Shown piece after piece: positions 1 through 4,857 of a stretch of DNA of 7,458 bases; within the stretch, counting starts at the first letter, position 1; each line of letters starts with the position of its first letter. A program made the translations under genes and the position numbers. The notes beneath the pieces are model-generated. The model ran no database searches, was not told the origin of the DNA, and saw only the letters and a list, made by a program, of their open reading frames with translations. This stretch comes from Bacteroidales bacterium UBA3724 (lineage in GTDB: Bacteria; Bacteroidota; Bacteroidia; Bacteroidales; P3): NCBI GenBank assembly GCA_002371315.1, contig DFHL01000030.1, positions 1 to 7,458 of the forward strand, read 5' to 3'.

Positions 1-1
1 C

Positions 2-252
2 GTCGACAATTACATTTACGACACGGTGACAGTGACGCAATACGACACCATCACAAACACCGTGTTCGACACCGTCGACAATTACATTTACGACACGGTG
101 ACAGTGACGCAATACGACACCATCACAAACACCGTGTTCGACACCATTGACAATTACATTTACGACACTGTGACAGTGACACAATACGACACCATCACAA
201 ACACCGTGTTCGACACCGTCGACAATTACATTTACGACACGGTGACAGTGAC
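2..252 (+). repeat. 72-bp in-frame tandem repeat, at least 3.5 copies
   Basis: Units lie at 2-73, 74-145 and 146-217, with a fourth partial unit matching over 218-252. Units 1 and 2 are identical base for base, including silent positions. Unit 3 differs at four bases, two of them in its first codon (Val to Ile). Each unit encodes 24 residues, so copy-number change keeps the frame. The array runs off the left edge. Identical third positions indicate recent duplication rather than selection on protein sequence alone. Confidence 0.95.
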
Positions 253-565
253 AGATACGCTGTGGCTGACGCAGTTTGACACCGTATGGCTGCACGACAC
301 AGTCATCATCCACGACACCATATATATCACCAACGAGGGCATCGGCGATGTGGAAGCGATGGCCGCCAAGGTGTATGCAAGCAAAGGGCAAATTGTAGTC
401 GATGGAGCCAACGGCAATAGGGTGACGCTCTACGACGTGAACGGGCGCGTGCTCGCCACCAAGCGCGACGAGTATGCACTGCTGCGCTTTGATGCTCCCG
501 CCAGTGGCACATACATAATCAAGATAGGCAACTATCCAACCCGCAAGGTGGTAGTGATTAGATAA
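2..565 (+). CDS. C-terminal part of a repeat-containing secreted protein with T9SS type-A sorting domain (5' truncated)
   Basis: The frame is open from base 2 and ends at TAA 563-565, so the true start lies left of the window; the GTG at 26 falls inside a repeat and is not a credible start. The visible 187 residues begin with 24-residue repeats rich in Thr, Asp, Tyr and Val (VDNYIYDT, VTVTQYDT, ITNTVFDT), then degenerate into LTQFDT, VWLHDT, VIIHDT, IYIT. Short 'xxxDT' strands of this kind resemble the beta-rich stalks of Bacteroidota surface proteins. The last ~70 residues (from GDVEAMAAKV) match the type-A C-terminal domain: 'VTLYDVNGRVLA', then 'SGTYIIKIG', then a basic, hydrophobic end 'RKVVVIR'. 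In that family the domain directs export across the outer membrane by the type IX system and is usually cleaved. Export role is secure; the N-terminal function is unseen. It converges on the kinase gene. Confidence 0.85.
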   Translation, partial: VDNYIYDTVTVTQYDTITNTVFDTVDNYIYDTVTVTQYDTITNTVFDTIDNYIYDTVTVTQYDTITNTVFDTVDNYIYDTVTVTDTLWLTQFDTVWLHDTVIIHDTIYITNEGIGDVEAMAAKVYASKGQIVVDGANGNRVTLYDVNGRVLATKRDEYALLRFDAPASGTYIIKIGNYPTRKVVVIR

Positions 566-588
566 ATAATAGTGAATAAACTACAAAC

Positions 589-633
589 AGTCCCCGGAAA
601 GCCTAATGGTTTCTCGGGGACTTTGTTTGTTGT
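589..633 (+). terminator. Rho-independent terminator of the T9SS-domain gene
   Basis: Arms 589-603 and 608-622 pair over 15 positions with two G-U pairs and one mismatch, around a TAAT loop. The outer part AGTCCCCG / CGGGGACT is strong. The downstream strand TTTGTTTGTTGT is T-rich. It begins 23 bases after the TAA at 563-565, the expected place for a gene-end terminator. Confidence 0.85.
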
Positions 634-690
634 ACGCGCGGACAATCACTGTCAGGTTAGAACTTAGCAAAGAATCGCTTTTGTCGAGAA

Positions 691-750
691 ATTTCACAAA
701 TTTTGCTCAAATTATACATATTTGTATGATTTGTTTTCAATTTGTGAAAT
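691..750. other. Long AT-rich nested inverted repeat between convergent genes
   Basis: The outer arms ATTTCACAAATT (691-702) and AATTTGTGAAAT (739-750) are perfect 12-base complements. Inside them, 709-718 and 723-732 form a second 10-bp stem with one G-U pair around a TATT loop. A further small hairpin, CACGC-GTA-GCGTG, lies at 754-766 beside the kinase stop. The structure sits downstream of both convergent genes, so it may end or protect the kinase transcript, but neither strand has a clear T-tract after it. A dimeric DNA-binding protein site is the alternative. The rest of 566-774 shows no gene. Confidence 0.6.
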
Positions 751-774
751 ATCCACGCGTAGCGTGTATTGCAG

Positions 775-1647
775 CTAACGGAACGTGAGCTCGAATTCGG
801 TGGATGTGGCGTCGCTGGAGGCCAGTTCGATGGAGCCGTTGTGGGCTTGCAGGATTTGGCGCGAAAGGCTGAGGCCGATGCCGTTGCCTTGCTGCTTTGT
901 TGTGTAGAATGGGATGAATATCTGCTGCTGGCTGCTGAGGGGGATGGGGGTGCCGTTGTTGCGCACACGGATGACAGTCTGGCTGTCGGCGGTGAGTTCG
1001 GCGGTGATGGTTATTTGTGAAGCGCCGGCTTCGATGGCGTTGCTGACGAGGTTGATGAGGACGCGGCTGAGCTGGGCCTGGTCGGCGTAGATGAGAGTGT
1101 CGCTGCTGAGTTCGCTGAAGGTGCATTGTGCATTGGCATTGCGGCATTGTTCACGCGTCAGGTCAATGACGTCCGCGATGAGGTCGCGCACCATCAGCGG
1201 TTTCTTTATGGGGCGTGCCACGCCGGCCAGTTCGCGGTAGTTCTGCACGAATTCGATAAGTCCGCGGCTGCTGCTGCCAATTGTCTCCAATCCGGCGGCT
1301 ATGTCGTCCTGGTGTTTCGGCATCTCGTCGCTGGTGTAGCGGCTGAGGGTGTCGCTGAGCGAGGCGATGGGTCCGACAGTGTTCATAATTTCGTGTGTCA
1401 GCACGCGGATGAGCTTGGTCCACGACTCGGTTTCGTTCTGGCTTCGCCGCCGGTCAACAATCCATTTGATGCGGTTAAGGGTGCGGTTGAAGCGACTTTT
1501 GTCGTCGAAGCGGAAGTTGTATTCGCCGTCCTCGAAGGCGTCGAGCATATATTCCACCTTGCGGCGGTCGCGCTCGCGGACAATGATGGCGGTGGCTGCT
1601 ATTGCAATGATAACGAAAACGATAACGAAAACGAAAAATATGAACAT
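775..1647 (-). CDS. Compact membrane-anchored sensor histidine kinase (NtrB-like), partner of the adjacent NtrC-type regulator
   Basis: This 290-residue kinase should autophosphorylate and pass phosphate to the regulator encoded just upstream. The ATG at 1647 is supported by an in-frame TAA 18 bases before it. Residues 2-23 form one hydrophobic helix, followed by a basic stop-transfer RERDRRK. A juxtamembrane stretch (30-75) leads to the H-box 'LTHEIMN' with His85. The catalytic domain has the N-box 'LINLVSNAIEA' (Asn203), a G1 region 'RNNGTPIP' (228-236) with Asn where most kinases have the nucleotide-binding Asp, an F-box 'IFIPFYTTK' (243-251) and G2 'GNGIGLSLS' (254-262). From memory, relatives with this H-box usually have a PAS domain between 'LNRIK' and the 'SW.KLIRVLTHEIMN' helix; here only about 14 residues separate them. 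No extracytoplasmic sensor domain is present, so the signal is probably sensed in the membrane or via a partner. Kinase identity is firm; signal unknown. Confidence 0.92.
   Translation of the reverse strand: MFIFFVFVIVFVIIAIAATAIIVRERDRRKVEYMLDAFEDGEYNFRFDDKSRFNRTLNRIKWIVDRRRSQNETESWTKLIRVLTHEIMNTVGPIASLSDTLSRYTSDEMPKHQDDIAAGLETIGSSSRGLIEFVQNYRELAGVARPIKKPLMVRDLIADVIDLTREQCRNANAQCTFSELSSDTLIYADQAQLSRVLINLVSNAIEAGASQITITAELTADSQTVIRVRNNGTPIPLSSQQQIFIPFYTTKQQGNGIGLSLSRQILQAHNGSIELASSDATSTEFELTFR
1609..1638 (-). repeat. GAWAAC hexamer repeat encoding part of the kinase TM helix
   Basis: On the plus strand the hexamers GATAAC, GAAAAC, GATAAC, GAAAAC, GAAAAA follow one another without gaps. Read on the minus strand they encode alternating Phe-Val and Ile-Val pairs near residues 4-13 of the kinase. 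The period of six keeps the frame, so gain or loss of a unit would change the TM helix by two residues. The hexamer resembles the GTTAAC units in the adjoining intergenic array. Confidence 0.8.
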
Positions 1648-1669
1648 TGGCTTTTATTATTTAATTGAT

Positions 1670-1788
1670 GTTGACGTTAACGTTAACCTTAACTTTAACT
1701 TCAGAATGATTCCAGCAGTCCGTGATGCGTCAGCCAGTTAAGGTTAACGTTAAGGTTAGGGTTAGGGTTAAGGTTAAGGTTAAGGTTT
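1670..1788. repeat. Two GTTAAS hexamer arrays forming an inverted repeat between regulator and kinase genes
   Basis: Block 1 (1670-1699) reads GTTGAC, GTTAAC, GTTAAC, CTTAAC, TTTAAC. Block 2 (1737-1784) reads GTTAAG, GTTAAC, GTTAAG, GTTAGG, GTTAGG, GTTAAG, GTTAAG, GTTAAG. A 37-base non-repeat segment separates them. Bases 1677-1693 are the exact reverse complement of 1737-1753 (17 bp), so the regulator-kinase transcript can form a hairpin with a loop of about 43 bases upstream of the kinase ATG. It fills most of the 146-base gap. A regulatory effect on kinase expression is inference. Confidence 0.85.
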
Positions 1789-1793
1789 AAAAC

Positions 1794-3233
1794 TCAAATA
1801 TTATACCTTTTCAGTTTGGCGTAGAGCGTCGGTCGGCTGATGCCCAGCTCTTTTGCCACCAGCGAGAGGTTGCCGCCGAGCCGCTGCAGGGCGGCGCGGA
1901 TGGTCTGCTCTTCGGCATCTTCCAAGGGTGTGGTGGCGACAGTTGTATTTGTGGTATTGATTTCCAAGTCGCTGGGTTCAAGCTGGTCGCCGTCGCACAA
2001 GATGACGGCCCGTTCGATGACGTTCTGCAGTTCCCTGACGTTGCCGCTCCACCGATGCTGCCGCAACTTTTCGACGGCGGCGGATGAAAGTCCCTTGACC
2101 TGACGGTGGTAGCGCTCTGCAAAACTGGCGACAAACATCTCGGCCAGCGGCAGAAGGTCCTCTTTCCGTTCGCGCAAGGCCGGAATATGCAGGTGGAAGA
2201 CGTTGATGCGAAAGTACAGGTCCTGGCGGAAGGTACCCTCGCGGACCATTGCCTCGAGGTCGCGATTGGTGGCGCAGATGAGGCGGATGTCGACGGACAC
2301 GGCGTTTTCGCTGCCCACCGGCACCACCTTTCGCTCCTGCAATGCGCGCAGCAGCTTGGCCTGCAGGTGCAGCGGCAGGTTGCCTATCTCGTCGAGGAAG
2401 AGGGTGCCGCCGTCTGCCATCTCAAACTTCCCCTTGTGGTCGCTGTGGGCATCGGTGAAGGCCCCCTTGACGTGGCCGAAGAGCTCGCTTTCGAACAAGC
2501 TCTCCACAATGGCACCGGCATCGACGCAGACGAGGGGCTTGTCGCGACGGCTGCCAAGGGCGTGGATCTCGTGCGCCAGCACATCCTTGCCGGTGCCGTT
2601 CTCGCCGGTGATGAGCACAGTGGCATCGGTTGGGGCCACCTTCTCCACTACGCGTCGCATCTGCGACATCTGCAGGCTGTCGCCCCAGTAGAATAATGGA
2701 GATGTGAGGGTTGGTGAACTGTGACCTGTGACCAGTGATACGATTTCCGTTCTCCGCTTTCCGTTTTCCGTTTTCCGCTTCCCTGCGGCGGCTTCGAGAA
2801 TGGCCACCAGATTGTCGTTGTCCCAGGGCTTCACGACGAAGTCGAAAGCGCCACGTTTCATACCCTCAACAGCCAGATTGATGTCGGCGTAGGCGGTGAA
2901 GAGCACCACCTGCGTCCCTGGCCAGCGGCGAAGGATCTCGTCGGTCCAGAAAAGGCCCTCGTTGCCGCTGTTGATGTCAGTTTTAAAGTTGGATTCCATC
3001 CCACTTTTCCCCGCCTCAGCATAGTGAGCAAGCTCCCTCTGCGTTCGGCCTATGGAAAAGTTCATATCCAGCAGTACCACGTCGGGGTTCAGCCTCTCCA
3101 TCGCCGCCGGCAATGTGGCTGGCGACGGAAGCAGTTCCACCTCGGCAAAGCGGGGAGTCAGCAGCAACTGCAGCGCCTTGCGGACAGCGGCATTGTCGTC
3201 TACTACTAATATCTTGCCTTGTTTCTTGGTCAT
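1794..3233 (-). CDS. Sigma-54-dependent response regulator, NtrC family (receiver, AAA+, Fis-type HTH)
   Basis: A 479-residue transcription activator expected to drive RpoN promoters when phosphorylated. The receiver (about 5-150) has the acidic pair Asp12/Asp13, phospho-acceptor Asp56 in 'VVLLDMNF', Thr113 in 'LFTAYA' and Lys135 in 'VVKPW'. Between Asp56 and Thr113 there are 57 residues, about 24 more than I expect for this family; see the insertion entry. The linker (about 150-178) is encoded by heptamer repeats. The AAA+ domain has Walker A 'GENGTGKD' (210-217), sigma-54 contact loop 'GAFTDA' (257-262, with Asp for the fifth Gly of GAFTGA), Walker B 'TLFLDE' (277-282), an arginine-rich 'FRQDLYFR' segment (335-342) and 'SGNVRELQN' (396-404). 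A Fis-type helix-turn-helix ends the protein (about 443-479, 'GGNLSLVAKELGISRPTLYAKL'). ATG 3233 directly precedes the canonical 'KILVVDD' strand. The kinase gene follows by 146 bases. The nearby ABC operon is a plausible but unproven target. Confidence 0.95.
   Translation of the reverse strand: MTKKQGKILVVDDNAAVRKALQLLLTPRFAEVELLPSPATLPAAMERLNPDVVLLDMNFSIGRTQRELAHYAEAGKSGMESNFKTDINSGNEGLFWTDEILRRWPGTQVVLFTAYADINLAVEGMKRGAFDFVVKPWDNDNLVAILEAAAGKRKTENGKRRTEIVSLVTGHSSPTLTSPLFYWGDSLQMSQMRRVVEKVAPTDATVLITGENGTGKDVLAHEIHALGSRRDKPLVCVDAGAIVESLFESELFGHVKGAFTDAHSDHKGKFEMADGGTLFLDEIGNLPLHLQAKLLRALQERKVVPVGSENAVSVDIRLICATNRDLEAMVREGTFRQDLYFRINVFHLHIPALRERKEDLLPLAEMFVASFAERYHRQVKGLSSAAVEKLRQHRWSGNVRELQNVIERAVILCDGDQLEPSDLEINTTNTTVATTPLEDAEEQTIRAALQRLGGNLSLVAKELGISRPTLYAKLKRYNI
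2701..2785. repeat. Two heptamer arrays inside the regulator gene (receiver-AAA+ linker)
   Basis: On the plus strand, GATGTGA, (GGG), TTGGTGA, ACTGTGA, CCTGTGA, CCAGTGA cover 2701-2738. After a five-base break, TTTCCGT, TCTCCGC, TTTCCGT, TTTCCGT, TTTCCGC cover 2744-2778. They encode the polar, basic linker 'GKRKTENGKRRTE' and the following 'VSLVTGHSSPTLTSP'. The run CTGTGACCTGTGA (2719-2731) recurs exactly at 7218-7230 in the ABC operon gap. A seven-base period is out of step with codons, so only changes by three units keep the frame. Confidence 0.85.
2985..3062 (-). other. Candidate small in-frame insertion element in the receiver domain
   Basis: Two copies of AAAGTT (2985-2990 and 3057-3062) lie 72 bases apart. 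The segment between them is bounded by inverted ends TTCCAT (2994-2999) and ATGGAA (3052-3057). It encodes about 24 residues, roughly 60-83 of the regulator (including 'GRTQRELAHYAEAGKSG'), just after phospho-acceptor Asp56. Removing it restores 'LLDMNF' joined to 'KTDINSGNEGLFW', the family pattern as I know it. Direct repeat, inverted ends and a length divisible by three fit a small coding insertion. An ordinary lineage-specific loop remains possible. Confidence 0.5.
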
Positions 3234-3293
3234 AGGTAATTTAGTTATAAACAGTAATAATTATAGGGGCAAACAACTTTTTCTGAGCCATGC

Positions 3294-4625
3294 CTACAAA
3301 AACATTGTCATATACACAGGTATATAGTCGATTCCGTTCTCGCGATGCAAATCCTTTGTATAAACAACATATTTGTTCTGAATCCTGTCGGAGAATTTCT
3401 TGACAAAAGCATCAAGTGACGTATGAGTCCTGTACCCCGAAGACTTCACCTCTACAGGGGAAACCTTAAACCCGTCTGACAAAACAAAATCGACCTCATA
3501 ATACTTCTTCCCGTCCTCTGTCGGCATTGTATGATAATACAGACTCTTGCCGCTCACCTTCAGCATTTGTGCAATCACGTTCTCATACACATAGCCCATA
3601 TTTGTATTCAGCTTGTCGTTCAGCAACTTGTTGTAAATGATGTTCTCAGTAACATCCTTATCCTTAAAGGCGAGCGTTACAAACAGTCCTGTATCTGCCA
3701 TATACAGCTTGTAGCGATCCTTGTTGCAGGTGAGGGCAAGTCCTATGTTTGGGTCGTTGCTATGATAGCACACATTAGTTGTCATCGATGAACATAAGAG
3801 ATTCACTATATCGCCCATCCTGTCCGCCCTCTCGTTAGGGAAAATCTCCGACACTTTGTATCGTGACGCGTTCTTGCTCAACTGCGACGGAACGGCATCG
3901 AACAGCGCTGCTGCCCGACCATCCGCGTCCAGTTTCATAAAATCTTCCTCATACAAGGAAAGAATCGACCTCTTGGTCAGGTCCACCGAACTCATATTGT
4001 TCGACTCCAAGTACTCTTCCACAGCCTGTGGCATACCGCCGACAAGCATATACAGTCGGAAATCCCTCATCATTCTGCGGTGTACGGCATCGCCAAGAGG
4101 GGTCTTGCTTTCAAAAAACTGACGGAGCAAGGGGATGGTTGCAGTGTCACCCATAGCCCATCTAAACTCTTCATAATCCATAGGATACATATCCAGTTTT
4201 TCTTCCTCGCTCGGAATGACGATGTTCGTTGTTTTCTTCCGAACAGAAATAAGTGAACCCGTCTCGATATAATCGTAACGACGATCTTTGACAAGATGCT
4301 TTATTGCTTGTCGTGCAAGTGGCTCCATCTGCACTTCGTCAAAAATAATCAGCGACTTACGTTCCACCAGATTGACGTGAAATATAAGCTGGAGCCTCAT
4401 AAAGATGTAGTTCAAGTCGGATATGTCGTGGAAAAGTTGGTGCACCTCTTTAGGGGCGACGGAAAAATCTATAAGTATGTATGATTCATATTCGTTTTTT
4501 GCGAATTCCTCCACAATGGTAGACTTACCAATTCGCCTTGCGCCCTGAATCATCAATGCCCTTTTGCCGTCCCAACGAGCCTTCCACTCCTGCATCTTGC
4601 TATATATCTTTCGTTTAAACACCAT
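3294..4625 (-). CDS. AAA+ ATPase with C-terminal DUF4143 / PD-(D/E)XK-like domain
   Basis: A 443-residue cytosolic protein of the stand-alone ATPase family common in Bacteroidota and archaea; cellular role unknown. Numbered from ATG 4625, the N-terminal ATPase has Walker A 'GARRIGKST' (28-36), Walker B 'LIIFDE' (92-97) and the sensor-like 'ETGSLIS' (121-127). The C-terminal domain carries 'EVDFVL' (Glu377, Asp379) followed by 'PVEVKSS' (Glu392, Lys394), the spacing of a PD-(D/E)XK nuclease-like core. The frame continues to an ATG at 4742, but I chose 4625 because 'MVFKRKIY' is the usual family start and a promoter-like box lies between the two. The gene is visibly more AT-rich than the regulator. 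It is separated from the permease by a terminator and from the regulator ATG by 60 bases without one, so read-through into the regulator is possible. It looks like an independent unit placed between transporter and regulator. Confidence 0.88.
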   Translation of the reverse strand: MVFKRKIYSKMQEWKARWDGKRALMIQGARRIGKSTIVEEFAKNEYESYILIDFSVAPKEVHQLFHDISDLNYIFMRLQLIFHVNLVERKSLIIFDEVQMEPLARQAIKHLVKDRRYDYIETGSLISVRKKTTNIVIPSEEEKLDMYPMDYEEFRWAMGDTATIPLLRQFFESKTPLGDAVHRRMMRDFRLYMLVGGMPQAVEEYLESNNMSSVDLTKRSILSLYEEDFMKLDADGRAAALFDAVPSQLSKNASRYKVSEIFPNERADRMGDIVNLLCSSMTTNVCYHSNDPNIGLALTCNKDRYKLYMADTGLFVTLAFKDKDVTENIIYNKLLNDKLNTNMGYVYENVIAQMLKVSGKSLYYHTMPTEDGKKYYEVDFVLSDGFKVSPVEVKSSGYRTHTSLDAFVKKFSDRIQNKYVVYTKDLHRENGIDYIPVYMTMFL

Positions 4626-4646
4626 AATACCATTATTTAGCACCTG

Positions 4647-4677
4647 CAAAGATATGAAAAAAAATCGTACCCCGAAA
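4647..4677 (-). promoter_or_regulatory. Candidate Bacteroidota promoter for the DUF4143 ATPase gene
   Basis: On the minus strand TATCTTTG (4654-4647) matches the Bacteroidota -7 consensus TAnnTTTG exactly. Nineteen bases upstream is TTTC (4677-4674), a weak fit to the TTTG/TTG -33 element. Initiation just downstream would leave a leader of roughly 15 bases before ATG 4625. No other TAnnTTTG match was noticed in front of the regulator. Confidence 0.55.
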
Positions 4678-4795
4678 TTTTTTTCGCTATTTTTATCAAA
4701 TTCCGCCAAATTTTTCAAGTCGTTTTTGTCGTTTTCCGCCAAATGTTCTGGTCGTCCGGCCTGCCGTGTCTACTTTTTGTGGTGCAACAATCATC

Positions 4796-4829
4796 TAAAA
4801 TTAGTCGGGGCGGGTTATCCGCCCCGACT
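4796..4829 (-). terminator. Rho-independent terminator after the permease gene
   Basis: Arms 4803-4813 and 4819-4829 (AGTCGGGGCGG / CCGCCCCGACT) form a perfect GC-rich 11-bp stem with a five-base loop. On the minus strand it is followed by AATTTTAG. It begins 28 bases after the permease stop and marks the end of the ABC transporter operon. The T-run is short, so efficiency is uncertain. Confidence 0.75.
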
Positions 4830-4857
4830 GGGGTTGTTAATCAGAATTCAATTACAA

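Noticed and set aside
2..252. CRISPR array
   Set aside because: The repeats are contiguous 72-bp coding units with no unique spacers; the hexamer and heptamer arrays also lack spacers.
606..788. Plus-strand open frame of 60 codons after the T9SS gene
   Set aside because: It begins inside the terminator stem, spans the AT-rich inverted repeat and runs into the end of the kinase gene; no family resemblance.
775..1647. Inactive pseudokinase because the G1 Asp is Asn
   Set aside because: H-box His85, N-box Asn203, F-box and G2 glycines are all intact, and I recall the 'NNGxPI' form in active-looking Bacteroidota kinases.
1737..1784. True telomere or linear replicon end suggested by GTTAGG units
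   Set aside because: The array is short, degenerate, mainly GTTAAG, and lies inside a two-gene operon with coding sequence on both sides.
3260..3265. TATAAT on the minus strand as a -10 box for the regulator
   Set aside because: Bacteroidota housekeeping promoters use TAnnTTTG, and no fitting upstream element is present at the right spacing.
3272..3293. Sigma-54 -24/-12 promoter in front of the regulator (TGGCTC ... GTTGTT on the minus strand)
   Set aside because: The -24 GG is present but the -12 GC is GT and the surrounding TTGC is missing.
4626..4742. Upstream in-frame ATG giving the DUF4143 ATPase 39 more residues
   Set aside because: The extra residues are low-complexity Asn/Lys/Phe translated from AT-rich DNA, the promoter-like box lies inside them, and family members start at 'MVFKRKIY'.
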